42,831 nucleotides of DNA from an uncultured Eubacteriales bacterium (GCA_902765395.1 CACWZP010000025.1:1-42831), one strand, 5' to 3'; counted from the first letter of the stretch, positions 9,248-17,374 are shown. Numbers and translations: made by a program. Notes: generated by a model from the letters alone, not told the origin.

Positions 9248-9286
9248 ATAATATGCATAATTGTGCCGGATAATTTGCATAATATT
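9248..9286. promoter_or_regulatory. Pair of AT-rich direct repeats, candidate operator
   Basis: ATAATATGCATAATT (9248-9262) and ATAATTTGCATAATATT (9270-9286) begin 22 bp apart, about two helical turns, in an otherwise GC-rich genome. They lie 60-100 bp upstream of the promoter of the ROK regulator gene. Autoregulation is inference. Confidence 0.4.
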
Positions 9287-9345
9287 GGACGAATGCTGTC
9301 TGCATTGCGCAACGCACTTTACCCTATTAAATTATTTTAAATTAC

Positions 9346-9374
9346 TTGAAAAGTCACAATTAATATGTTAGTAT
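9346..9374 (+). promoter_or_regulatory. Promoter of the ROK regulator gene
   Basis: TTGAAA (9346-9351), a 17-bp spacer and TAGTAT (9369-9374). An ACAATTA/TAATTGT inverted repeat (9357-9363 and 9386-9392) brackets the -10 region and could be a second operator. Confidence 0.6.
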
Positions 9375-9471
9375 TATCGTATCTATAATTGTCACCCATA
9401 GCCCTTATGATCGACGTTTCCGCAAACCAGAAGCAGGTTTGTCTGAGCACTGCCCAGGAAGGGGAATCATC

Positions 9472-10698
9472 ATGAAGTATCTGCCTCTGGATACAGCCGG
9501 CGTCAATCGCGTTGGCTATCAACAGCAGGTGAAGGAAGCCAACATCAAGCACATATTCGACCTGGTGCGCAGCGGGCGCTGCAAATCCAGGGCGGAACTG
9601 GTGCGCATGATGAAGCTGAGCGCCACCAGCGTGTCCGTGCTGGTGGAGGAGCTGGCCGCCCGTCGCCTGATCAGCGAGACCGGCCCGGCCCACACTACCC
9701 TGCCCGGCAGGCGGCCCATCAGCCTGACGCTGAACAGCAACGAGCGGCAGATCGCTGTGGTCACCCTGAAGCGGGACGGCGTGCGCTATGCGCTGCTTAA
9801 CCTGGCCTGCGAAGTGGTCGAGAGCCACTTCTTCCCGCTGGAGGCCGCGGGCCTGCCCAAGGATGACGCGGGCGACGCCTATGCCGCGCTGATCGAGGAC
9901 GTGCTGTCCAAGGCCCGGCGGTTCAACAGGAAGAAGGCGCTGGCCGTGGGCATCTGCTTCCCCGGCGTCTACATGCAGAACGGCGGCAATTTCAGCAACA
10001 TATCGGCCCTGGGCGTCAACTTCTCGGAGGCCTCCATGGTTCGCCTGCGGGACGCGCTGCGCCTGCCCGTGTACCTGTTCAACGCCACCAAGGGCCTGGC
10101 CTATGCCGAGAAGAAGCGCCTGGACGCCATCAACCCGGATGATCCGGAGACGTTGGACATGATCTTCGTGGAGATCCACGACCGCATCTCCAGCGCCCTG
10201 ATCAGCCGCGGCAGCATCTATACCGGCCCCTACAACGCCTCCGGCGAGGTGGGCCACATGACGCTGCAATTCGGCGGCAGGCCCTGCGCCTGCGGAAACA
10301 GGGGCTGCCTGGAGCGCTATGTGAACCAGAGCGCCATCCTGGAGGACGCCCGCGCGGCCTGTGAGCAGGCGGGCCTGGAGCCCCCGGCTACGCTGGAGGA
10401 GCTGGGTCGGCGCTACCCCGACGAGACGGCGCTGAACGATGCGGTGATGAACTCGGCGCGCATGCTGGCCTCCGGGCTGTACAGCGTGCTGGTCAGCTCC
10501 GGGCTGCGCAACGTGGTGCTGGGCGGCGGCATCGAGTTCCTGGGCGAGCCCTTCCTGAAAGAACTTCGCCGGGAGCTGAAAAAGCGCGACGTGCTGATCT
10601 GCGACCTGAAGCTGAATTACGCCCAGGCCGGCCCCGACGCCGAGTGCGTGGGTTTGGCGCAGTACTTCCTGGACAAGATCTATACGATAACGACTTAA
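9472..10698 (+). CDS. ROK-family transcriptional regulator
   Basis: A 408-residue sugar-responsive repressor of the NagC/XylR type. Residues about 15-75 form a winged helix (IFDLVRSGRCKSRAELVRMM, then SATSVSVLVEELAARRL). The ROK domain follows, with the zinc site GHMTLQFGGRPCACGNRGCLERY: His plus the CACGNRGC cysteines. The kinase features are lost. The phosphate-binding DxGGT motif at the start of the domain is absent, and the catalytic Asp of the usual NDAN motif is replaced (LFNATKGLA), so it should bind a ligand but not phosphorylate it. The start at 9472 is preferred over an in-frame ATG at 9439 because AGGAAGGGG lies 7-8 nt upstream. No sugar genes adjoin it, so the ligand is unknown. 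Confidence 0.88.
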   Translation: MKYLPLDTAGVNRVGYQQQVKEANIKHIFDLVRSGRCKSRAELVRMMKLSATSVSVLVEELAARRLISETGPAHTTLPGRRPISLTLNSNERQIAVVTLKRDGVRYALLNLACEVVESHFFPLEAAGLPKDDAGDAYAALIEDVLSKARRFNRKKALAVGICFPGVYMQNGGNFSNISALGVNFSEASMVRLRDALRLPVYLFNATKGLAYAEKKRLDAINPDDPETLDMIFVEIHDRISSALISRGSIYTGPYNASGEVGHMTLQFGGRPCACGNRGCLERYVNQSAILEDARAACEQAGLEPPATLEELGRRYPDETALNDAVMNSARMLASGLYSVLVSSGLRNVVLGGGIEFLGEPFLKELRRELKKRDVLICDLKLNYAQAGPDAECVGLAQYFLDKIYTITT

Positions 10699-10704
10699 TG
10701 AGAG

Positions 10705-10797
10705 CTGCTTTTATCGCGCCATTGAGATAAAGCGACGTTCCCCGGTTCCCTGTTGGATAAGTTTCCAGACAGGAACCGGGGAACGGTTGTTTTTTGG
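10705..10797 (+). terminator. Terminator region of the ROK gene (module B hairpin)
   Basis: A small hairpin, GCTTTTATC/GATAAAGC (10707-10733), is followed by the module B stem CGTTCCCCGGTTCC/GGAACCGGGGAACG (10736-10785) and then GTTGTTTTTT. This gives a plausible plus-strand intrinsic terminator just after the ROK stop codon. Confidence 0.65.
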
Positions 10798-11262
10798 CGG
10801 CCTGCACTCGCTGTTCAGTGAAGCTTCGCGTTCGGCACCCTGCGCCGAGCCGCTCGCTTCAATTCACGACTCGGCAGACCGTCTTGTGAGAGGGGAGCAG
10901 CGAGAGATGGGACAGGGCTGAATGGGGTGCCCCACCGGCGCTTCGCGCCACCTCCCCACTGAGGTGGGGAGGCTTTTGGTATGCGCGTAGTCTCTACAAG
11001 AAGTATATACATAATCCCGATCCTCGCTGATCTCCAATCATCGGGCGGCGGAATTCCCAGACGGTTTTCGCCGAAGCCCTGCAGACTCCGGCGAACCGGC
11101 CAACCGCGCTTTGCGCTGGTTGCCTAACCTTGGCACTATTGAGCGACGCGGCAAACGGAACCCCTATCTTCCGCAAGCATCGCGAGGCCGTGGGCTCACT
11201 TGTGCCGGGAATCCGCCGCGAAAAAATCGTCCCCGGCTCCCTTCCCAAAAGCAACCTGGGAT
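10736..11262 (-). repeat. Composite dispersed repeat, copy 4, reverse orientation
   Basis: This fills the convergent gap between the ROK gene and the beta-propeller gene. Read on the minus strand, it runs: end of B (about 11262-11230), C (about 11228-11160), D (about 11155-11005), E (10979-10924), an 88-nt A (10883-10796), and B (10786-10736). That order, B-C-D then E-A-B, is what two adjacent E-A-B-C-D units would leave behind. The D part stays similar to copy 1 up to GAATTCCGCCGCCC and a GAGGATCGGGATT end. Confidence 0.8.
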
Positions 11263-11270
11263 ACGGCATG

Positions 11271-11300
11271 AAAAGACGCCCGCGCGGTTTGCGCGGGCGC
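11271..11300 (-). terminator. Terminator of the beta-propeller gene
   Basis: On the minus strand, CGCCCGCGC-AAACC-GCGCGGGCG is followed by TCTTTT. It starts 15 bp beyond the stop codon. Confidence 0.8.
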
Positions 11301-11314
11301 CTGTCATACTCTCA

Positions 11315-13216
11315 TCACACGATCTTGATCCCGTAGATGATGCAGCTGCGGGTGCCGATGACGATCATGTCGTCGAACACGGCGGGGGTGCCCTCGATGT
11401 TGCCCTGCAGCTCCACCTGGGCGGCGAGGGAGCCGGTCAGCCCCTCGAACAGGTTCAGCTTGCCGTTGGAGCTGCCCACCAGCACATAGCCCTTGCCGTT
11501 GGCGGAGTACACGCAGGTGGGGGAGGACCAGCCGTAGCTGCGCATGGACTTGGCCCACACCGTCTCGCCGGTCTGCTTGTTCAGCGCGTAGAGCATGCCG
11601 CGGGAATCCCGGGTGCGGCAGATGTGGAAGAACACCAGGTCGGAGAGCTCGCCCTTGCCCACGGCGGGCGTGCCGAAGCCGCCGCCGCCATTGTCGTCGT
11701 TCTGGTGGATGGGGTCGGAGTCCTGCTTCCACAGCAGCTCGCCGGTCAGCGCGTTCAGCTTGAACATCTGGCAGGTGCCGTTGTGGCCGCGCTTGTCCAG
11801 CTCGTTGGTGGCGTACAGGGCCACCAGGCCGTCGCTCTCCGGCTCGATGACCAGCGAGGCGTCGATGTCGTCCTTGGCGTTGAAGCTCCACACCAGCTTC
11901 ATGGTGTTCAGGTCCACGCACTGGATGATGCCGATGTTCGTGGCGAAGTAGACGTAGTTGTTGTAGACGGCGATGGAGTTCTCGGTGCCCAGCTTGCCGT
12001 CGGCGGTCTGCTCGTAGGTGTAGCGGGTGATCGTCGGGTCGATGGAAACCGAGCCGGTGCGCTGTTCGGTGTTCAGCTTCACCTTGTACAGCACGCCGTT
12101 TTCGCCGGCGGTGATCAGCGTGTCCGTGGCGGAGTCCACCAGCGGCGAGCAGTCGAACGCCTGCCACTTGCGGTGGGCGTAGGGATCCTTGCCGTCGATG
12201 AAGAACAGCTGCTTTTGGTCGATCAGGCTCCAGACGCGGGTGCCGCAGGCCACGCGCTCGCCGCCCACGTCGTAGATGCCCTGGCCGCAGTAAAGAAGCG
12301 GCACGCCCCGCGGGTCGACGGCCAGACTGCCCTTGATGGGCGCGCCGATGTTGATGGCCTTGCGGGTCTCCTCGCCGTCGGCCAGGTCCAGGAAGTAGAT
12401 GTGGCCGTCCAGCGTGGCGTAGATGACCTCCGTCAGGCCGTCCTTGGCCTTCTTGGCGCGGCTGATGTTCATCTGGGCGCGCAGGTCCGCCGGCCAGCGC
12501 ACCACGCTGGCCTGGCCCGTCCAGCCCACGCCGGACCATTCGTCCAGGCCGTGGATGCGCTTCTTCCAGGCGATCATCAGATGGGAGGGATAGTCGGGGA
12601 TCACGCCGTAGGCGCCGCCGTCGCGGTAGTTGCTGCCGCGGAAGGTGGTCACGCCCTCCAGCACCGAGTATTCGCTGGAGGAGCCCATGTGGATGTCGGA
12701 ATCGGCGGTGAAGATGGCGGACTTGTCGTCGATCACCTTGGTGTTGCGCAGCAGCTTGTTCCGGGCCGGGTCGGAATACTCCGCGCCGGCGACGGCCGCC
12801 TGGTGATAGACGGAGGAGGCCAAGCCGTCCACCGGCTTCTGCTCGGCGTCGGGCACCGGCTCCAGCGTGGCGGTGGGCTCGGCGGTGACAGGGGCCTGCG
12901 TGGGGACGGGCGTATCCGTGGGCGCGGCAGTGGGACGGGGGATCGCCAGCTGCGGCTCGTTCAGGGTGTTGTAGTCGGCCTCGATCGGCGGGGCCGCGAC
13001 CTCCACCTGGGGCGCGGCGGGCCGGGCCTTGGGCGCCAGCGCCGAGGTGATCAGCCAGGCGCCGCCGCCCAGCAGCACCAGCAGGCAGGCCGATGCCGCC
13101 AGCATGTTCAACAGCTGCTTTCTCTTTCGCTGCGCCCTGCGGGCCTTCGAGCCCTTGCGGGTCGCATGGGCCTTGCGGGCCGTGTCGACCTTGCGCACTT
13201 GATTCTGCTTCGTCAT
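11315..13216 (-). CDS. Membrane-anchored PQQ-like beta-propeller protein
   Basis: A 633-residue protein. Residues 1-34 are strongly basic, 35-60 form one membrane segment, and 62-125 are a Pro/Ala/Thr-rich linker (PRPTAAPTDTPVPTQAPVTA). The remainder is an extracellular PQQ_2/BamB-like propeller with repeated blades such as GHIYFLDLADGE, GVLYKVKLNTEQ, GIIQCVDLNTMKLVWSF, GMLYALNKQTGETVWA and GKLNLFEGLTG. The Trp-containing blade motif AxxxxTGxxxW is visible, but no PQQ enzyme residues could be identified. In Gram-positives such proteins have no established function; a role in binding wall or protein partners is inference. It is transcribed alone. The ribosome binding site (CGGCGGGATG) is moderate. 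Confidence 0.8.
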   Translation of the reverse strand: MTKQNQVRKVDTARKAHATRKGSKARRAQRKRKQLLNMLAASACLLVLLGGGAWLITSALAPKARPAAPQVEVAAPPIEADYNTLNEPQLAIPRPTAAPTDTPVPTQAPVTAEPTATLEPVPDAEQKPVDGLASSVYHQAAVAGAEYSDPARNKLLRNTKVIDDKSAIFTADSDIHMGSSSEYSVLEGVTTFRGSNYRDGGAYGVIPDYPSHLMIAWKKRIHGLDEWSGVGWTGQASVVRWPADLRAQMNISRAKKAKDGLTEVIYATLDGHIYFLDLADGEETRKAINIGAPIKGSLAVDPRGVPLLYCGQGIYDVGGERVACGTRVWSLIDQKQLFFIDGKDPYAHRKWQAFDCSPLVDSATDTLITAGENGVLYKVKLNTEQRTGSVSIDPTITRYTYEQTADGKLGTENSIAVYNNYVYFATNIGIIQCVDLNTMKLVWSFNAKDDIDASLVIEPESDGLVALYATNELDKRGHNGTCQMFKLNALTGELLWKQDSDPIHQNDDNGGGGFGTPAVGKGELSDLVFFHICRTRDSRGMLYALNKQTGETVWAKSMRSYGWSSPTCVYSANGKGYVLVGSSNGKLNLFEGLTGSLAAQVELQGNIEGTPAVFDDMIVIGTRSCIIYGIKIV

Positions 13217-13405
13217 GATTCATCCCGCCGTCGTAATAATGTCATATTTCCATCAAATTTCATTCTACTATATATATATGGCAGCATTTTCATGAGAGTA
13301 TTTCGTTTGTTTTGCAAGAGTATGACAACCTTGCCGCGCATGGATGGGATATGGTATACTCACACAGAACAGCCATGGGCGTGGGAGCCCGAACGCGGCG
13401 GCGCA

Positions 13406-13434
13406 TTGACAAAGGCCGCCGGGGATGCTATATT
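13406..13434 (+). promoter_or_regulatory. Sigma-A promoter of the small secreted protein gene
   Basis: Consensus TTGACA (13406-13411), a 17-bp spacer and TATATT (13429-13434). A second weaker pair lies upstream: TTGCCG (13331) and TATACT (13355), spacer 18. Confidence 0.85.
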
Positions 13435-13500
13435 TGTATCGGAGTGAATTTCCGGAAGCCAGGATCCACCTGAGCAAACGACGGCAAAGGAGAATAACGC

Positions 13501-14070
13501 ATGCGCAAGATCACAGCCTTACTGATTGCGTTGGTCCTGGCCCTGGTGCTGATGTGCGCTCCGGCGCTGGCGGCAGGCGTGAACAACATCACCCACGACT
13601 TTGAGGATTTCACGCTGACCTTTCCGGAGGATGAGTACCTGGAGGAAGCCGAGAAGACCGAATCCGCCGCCTATTTCTTGATCTATTCCACAGCCACGAG
13701 TTCGGAAAACTTCACCAATAACCTGAATTGCATCTGGTCTTCTGATGTCAGGTCGGTGGCGGACGTGGATCCGCAGGAACTGCTGGACTATACCGTCACA
13801 AGTATCGGCGAGCAACTAGAGAGCATGGGCTTCAAGATCGACAACATGACCGGCGACAGCGCGGAGCGCATCGAACTGGACGGCAGGGATGCCATTGTCC
13901 TCACTTACAGCTATGGATGCGACGCCAACGGCGTCCACCTGGATTTTAAGAACCGCACCCTCATCGTGTCCGGCCCCGATACGGGCAGCTACACCTTTTC
14001 CATCACCGCTGCCAACGATGTCGGCATGGATGAGCTGACGACAATTCTGTACAGCCTTAAATGGAAATAG
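13501..14070 (+). CDS. Small secreted protein of unknown function
   Basis: A 189-residue protein with a clear Sec signal peptide (MRKITALLIALVLALVLMCA followed by PALAAG, cleavage likely after the ALA). The mature part of about 165 residues is mixed alpha/beta and has FEDFTLTFPEDEYLE near its start and SYTFSITAANDVGMDELTTI near its end. This resembles the many small clostridial exported proteins of PsbP/DUF-like fold, but I do not recognise a named family. AAGGAGA precedes the ATG. It is monocistronic with a strong promoter, so it is probably well expressed. Two GC-rich hairpins follow (14073-14100 and 14174-14193), neither with a T run. Confidence 0.75.
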   Translation: MRKITALLIALVLALVLMCAPALAAGVNNITHDFEDFTLTFPEDEYLEEAEKTESAAYFLIYSTATSSENFTNNLNCIWSSDVRSVADVDPQELLDYTVTSIGEQLESMGFKIDNMTGDSAERIELDGRDAIVLTYSYGCDANGVHLDFKNRTLIVSGPDTGSYTFSITAANDVGMDELTTILYSLKWK

Positions 14071-14072
14071 AA

Positions 14073-14231
14073 CTCCCGGCGGGTTTGACCCTGCCCGGAG
14101 GCGGTATCACCGGCCATTGAGGGGGACGGTTCGCGATGCGGGCCGCCCCCCTGCGCGCGGAGAGGAGGAGGATATCCGGCGGGCCTGCCGGATGATGTGC
14201 CTTTCAGCCGTGCCGATGCCGGCGGGCATCG
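14073..14231. other. Intergenic cluster of three GC hairpins
   Basis: CTCCCGGCGGG/CCCTGCCCGGAG (14073-14100), ATCCGGC/GCCGGAT (14174-14193) and CGATGCC/GGCATCG (14214-14231). They could mark the transcript end of the secreted protein gene or the leader of the next gene. No coding potential is seen. Confidence 0.4.
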
Positions 14232-14282
14232 CCATCCTTGCATCGACACTGTATTGAGTATTATACAAAGGGGGACATTCAT

Positions 14283-15425
14283 ATGAATTACAGGCGCCTC
14301 GGCAAGACCGGCCTGATGGTCAGCGAGGTGGGCTTTGGCGGCGAGTGGCTGGAGCGCCACGACGAGGCCCACTCCATCGAACTGATCCGCCACGCCCACG
14401 ATCAGGGCATCAACATCATCGACTGCTGGATGCCGGACCCCAAGTCCCGCAGCATCATCGGCAAGGCCATCGCCGATTGCCGGGACCAGTGGTTCGTACA
14501 GGGCCACATCGGCTCCACCTGGCAGGACGGCCAGTATGTGCGCTCCCGCGACATGGCCCACGTGGTGCCCGCCTTTGAGGATTTGCTCGGGCGCATCGGC
14601 GGCGGCTACATCGACCTGGGCATGATCCACTACATCGACTCCGAGGAGGACTGGCAGGCCGCCATGACCGGCCCGTTCATCGAGTACGTCCATGATCTGC
14701 ACCGCAAGGGCATCATCCGCCACATCGGCCTGAGCACCCACAACCCCGTCATGGCCCAGCGGGCCGTGAAGACCGGCTTTGTGGAGATGATTCTGTTTTC
14801 GATCAACCCGGCCTTCGACATGCATCCCGCCAGCGAGGACCTGATGGACCTGCTGAACGGCGATTTCGACGAGTCGCTCAGCGGCATCGACCCCCAGCGG
14901 GCGGAGCTCTACCGCCTGTGCGAGGAAAACGACGTGGGCATCACGGTGATGAAGGGCTTCTTCGGCGGCGCGCTGTTTGAAAAGGAGCGCTCGCCCTTCG
15001 ACGTCGCCTTCACCCCGGTCCAGCTGATCCACTACGCGCTGACCCGCCCGGCGGTAGCCGCGATCATGTGCGGCTACGACACCTGCGAGCAGGTGGACGC
15101 CGCCGTGGCCTATGAGACCGCCACGCCCGACGAGCGGGACTACGCCTCCGTCATCGCCAGCGCCCCGCTGCACAGCTACATGGGCCAGTGCACCTACTGC
15201 GGCCACTGCCAGCCCTGCCCCATGGAGATCGACATCGCCATGGTGAACAAGCTGTACGACCTGGCCGCCCGCCAGGACAGCGTGCCCGAGAGCCTGCGGG
15301 CGCACTACCTGGACCTGCCCCGCAACGCTTCCGACTGCGTGGGCTGCCAGAGCTGCGAACCGAACTGCCCCTTCGGCGTGAAGATCGCCGAGCGCATGGC
15401 GAAGGCGGCGGAGCTGTTCGGGTAA
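14283..15425 (+). CDS. Aldo/keto-reductase-like protein with two 4Fe-4S motifs
   Basis: A 380-residue protein with an AKR barrel and a C-terminal ferredoxin module. It starts MNYRRLGKTGLMVSEVGFGG, as in the family. The cysteines are C303-x2-C306-x2-C309-x2-C312 and C352-x2-C355-x2-C358-x3-C362. Of the AKR tetrad, Asp47 and His116 remain, but the catalytic Tyr position is Asp52 (IIDCWMPD) and the Lys position aligns with His75. The second copy at 18896-20077 has all four residues. Classical carbonyl reduction is therefore doubtful; an electron-transfer or regulatory role is inference. AAAGGGGG lies before the ATG at 14283, which is preferred over an in-frame start at 14238. The FAD dehydrogenase gene follows 55 bp later, probably in the same operon. 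Confidence 0.85.
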   Translation: MNYRRLGKTGLMVSEVGFGGEWLERHDEAHSIELIRHAHDQGINIIDCWMPDPKSRSIIGKAIADCRDQWFVQGHIGSTWQDGQYVRSRDMAHVVPAFEDLLGRIGGGYIDLGMIHYIDSEEDWQAAMTGPFIEYVHDLHRKGIIRHIGLSTHNPVMAQRAVKTGFVEMILFSINPAFDMHPASEDLMDLLNGDFDESLSGIDPQRAELYRLCEENDVGITVMKGFFGGALFEKERSPFDVAFTPVQLIHYALTRPAVAAIMCGYDTCEQVDAAVAYETATPDERDYASVIASAPLHSYMGQCTYCGHCQPCPMEIDIAMVNKLYDLAARQDSVPESLRAHYLDLPRNASDCVGCQSCEPNCPFGVKIAERMAKAAELFG

Positions 15426-15436
15426 GGATTTGCAAA

Positions 15437-15459
15437 GCCTTCCCCTTTGGGGAAGGCTC
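15437..15459 (+). repeat. Short hairpin between the AKR-like and FAD genes
   Basis: GCCTTCCCCTTTGGGGAAGGC lies in the 55-bp intercistronic space. The same type of hairpin recurs near 6293-6312 and 39383-39404, so it belongs to a dispersed family. There is no T run, so read-through is expected. Confidence 0.55.
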
Positions 15460-15480
15460 GATCAGACAAGGAGAATCCAT

Positions 15481-16872
15481 ATGACCAAATACGACGTCAT
15501 CATCATCGGCGCGGGCCCCGGCGGCATATTCACCGCCTGGGAGCTGACCCAGAAGCGCCCGGAGCTGAAGGTGGCCGTGCTGGAGGCGGGCAACCCGCTG
15601 GACAAGCGCAAGTGCCCCATCGACGGAAAGAAGATCAAGAGCTGCGTGAAGTGCCCCACCTGCGCCATCATGAACGGCTTTGGCGGCGCGGGGGCCTTTT
15701 CCGACGGCAAGTACAACATCACCAACGACTTCGGCGGCACCCTGTACGAGTACATCGGCCGGGACGAGGCCATGGACCTGATGCGCTATGTGGACCAGAT
15801 CAACGTGAAAAACGGCGGCGAGGGCACCGCGCTGTACTCCACCGCCGGCAGCCAGTTCAAGAAGAAGTGCATGCAGAACCGGCTGACGCTGCTGGAGGCC
15901 TCCGTGCGCCACCTGGGCACCGACATCAACTATGTGGTGCTGGGCAACCTGTACGAGCAGCTGAAGGACAGGGTGGAGTTCCGCTTCAACACCCAGGTGG
16001 ACACCGTTGAGGTGATCGGCGAGGACGAGGGCTATCGGATAATCAGCGGCGATCGCGCGGACGAGTGCCGCTGGTGCGTGGTGTCCGTGGGCCGCAGCGG
16101 CAGCAAGTGGATGGAGAAGGTCTGCGGCGACCTGGGCATCGGCACCAAGAGCAACCGGGTGGACCTGGGCGTGCGGGTGGAGCTGCCCGCGGTGATCTTC
16201 GCCCACATCACCGACGAGCTGTACGAGAGCAAGATCGTCTACCGCACCGAGAAGTACGAGGACAACGTGCGCACCTTCTGCATGAACCCGCGGGGCATCG
16301 TGGTCAACGAGAACACCAACGGCATCGTCACCGTCAACGGCCACAGCTTTGAGGATGAGGGCCGGAAGACCGACAACACCAACTTTGCGCTGCTGGTGTC
16401 CAAGCACTTTTCCGAGCCCTTCCACGATTCCAACGGCTACGGCGAGAGTATCGTGCGCCTTTCCAACATGCTGGGCGGCGGGGCCATCGTGCAGCGCTTC
16501 GGCGACCTGGAGCGGGGTCGCCGCAGCACGCAAAAGCGCATCGACGAGGGCACCGTGAAGCCCACCCTGGCCGCCACCCCCGGCGACCTGAGCCTGGTGC
16601 TGCCCAAGCGCATCCTGGACGGCATCATCGAGATGATCTACGCCCTGGACAAGATCGCCCCCGGCACCGCCAACGACGACACGCTGCTCTACGGCGTGGA
16701 GGTGAAGTTCTACAACATGGAGGTGGAGCTGGACAACCACCTGGAGACCTGCCACCGGGGGCTGTATGTCATCGGCGACGGCTCCGGCGTCACCCATTCC
16801 CTCAGCCACGCCTCCGCCAGCGGCGTGTATGTGGCCCGCCAGATCGCGGGGATGACGGATGGCGAACGGTGA
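15481..16872 (+). CDS. FAD-dependent dehydrogenase, COG2509-like
   Basis: A 463-residue flavoprotein of the uncharacterised COG2509 type. The FAD-binding Rossmann motif GAGPGG is at residues 10-15. A cysteine cluster, C45, C55, C58 and C61 (KSCVKCPTC), is followed by NGFGGAGAFSDGKYN, a hallmark of this family. The C-terminal FAD motif is GLYVIGDGSGVTHSLSHASASG. The substrate is unknown. The cysteines could bind an iron-sulfur cluster, which would fit with its ferredoxin-containing neighbour upstream. AAGGAG lies 7 nt before the ATG; a longer frame from 15430 lacks a ribosome site. It ends in a strong terminator. Confidence 0.88.
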   Translation: MTKYDVIIIGAGPGGIFTAWELTQKRPELKVAVLEAGNPLDKRKCPIDGKKIKSCVKCPTCAIMNGFGGAGAFSDGKYNITNDFGGTLYEYIGRDEAMDLMRYVDQINVKNGGEGTALYSTAGSQFKKKCMQNRLTLLEASVRHLGTDINYVVLGNLYEQLKDRVEFRFNTQVDTVEVIGEDEGYRIISGDRADECRWCVVSVGRSGSKWMEKVCGDLGIGTKSNRVDLGVRVELPAVIFAHITDELYESKIVYRTEKYEDNVRTFCMNPRGIVVNENTNGIVTVNGHSFEDEGRKTDNTNFALLVSKHFSEPFHDSNGYGESIVRLSNMLGGGAIVQRFGDLERGRRSTQKRIDEGTVKPTLAATPGDLSLVLPKRILDGIIEMIYALDKIAPGTANDDTLLYGVEVKFYNMEVELDNHLETCHRGLYVIGDGSGVTHSLSHASASGVYVARQIAGMTDGER

Positions 16873-16886
16873 CAGCGGTCAGCGAT

Positions 16887-16921
16887 ACAGCGGGGACGCC
16901 GGCAGGCGTCCCCGCTGTTTT
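16887..16921 (+). terminator. Terminator of the AKR-FAD operon
   Basis: A perfect 14-bp stem, ACAGCGGGGACGCC with GGCGTCCCCGCTGT, four-base loop, followed by TTT. It begins 14 bp after the stop codon. Confidence 0.85.
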
Positions 16922-16963
16922 GCGCCGCCCAAAGCCTTCCCCCGGCGGAGGCCGCAGTGCCCG

Positions 16964-16988
16964 GAAAACAGTCCAGTGGACTGTTTTC
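16964..16988. repeat. Perfect 25-bp palindrome
   Basis: GAAAACAGTCCA, a central G, and TGGACTGTTTTC. A near-identical copy lies at 41122-41146. Both are intergenic. Confidence 0.8.
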
Positions 16989-17077
16989 AACGATTCCGGG
17001 CCGGCAGGCCCCAGTGGCTGGCCGAAGGCCGGGCGGAAGAGGTCGTTCTCGTTCGGACAACGAGGACCGTCATACTC

Positions 17078-17345
17078 CGGCGGGCGGCGCAACGCCGCCC
17101 CTACGTTTATATCGTCAGAAATGGTACTTCTATCGCTGCTCCTCAATCGCCGGCGGCATAATTCTCCGGCACTTTTGAGCGACTCGGCAGGCCGCCGCGC
17201 GATTGGGGTGCAGCGAGGGATGTGACAGTCCTAAAGAGGGGTGCCCCACCGTCTCGCCTGCGGCGAGCCACCTCCCCATTGAGCTGGGGAGGCTTTTGGC
17301 TTGCGCGTGACCTTCTGCAGGGGCGGCGTTGCGCCGCCCGCCCAC
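17078..17345 (-). repeat. Composite dispersed repeat, copy 5, fragmentary
   Basis: This copy lies in the convergent gap before the WG-repeat gene. It holds GGGCGGCGCAACGCCGCCC (17081-17099), a C/D-to-A junction fragment with GAGCGACTCGGCAGGCCGCC (17177-17196), module E (17238-17299; first stem GTCTCGC/GGCGAGC, second stem CCTCCCCA/TGGGGAGG), and GGGGCGGCGTTGCGCCGCCC (17322-17341). The stretch 16990-17077 shows nothing else. Confidence 0.75.
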
Positions 17346-17346
17346 G

Positions 17347-17374
17347 AAAAAAGCTGCCTTTCGGCAGCTTTTTT
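17347..17374. terminator. Bidirectional terminator at the WG-repeat gene
   Basis: AAAAAAGCTGCC-TTTC-GGCAGCTTTTTT is a symmetric stem with A and T runs, so it can work on both strands. It lies 11 bp past the stop codon of the minus-strand gene. Confidence 0.9.

Noticed and set aside
11111-13447. Long plus-strand frame of 778 codons opposite the beta-propeller gene
   Set aside because: Its translation is His/Gly/Val-rich low complexity with no ribosome site and mirrors the coding strand; the minus-strand gene has a signal anchor and propeller motifs.
14238-14266. Promoter TTGCAT-17-TTATAC for the AKR-FAD operon
   Set aside because: The predicted start of transcription would fall on the ribosome binding site at 14268-14275, so it is unlikely to be the working promoter.
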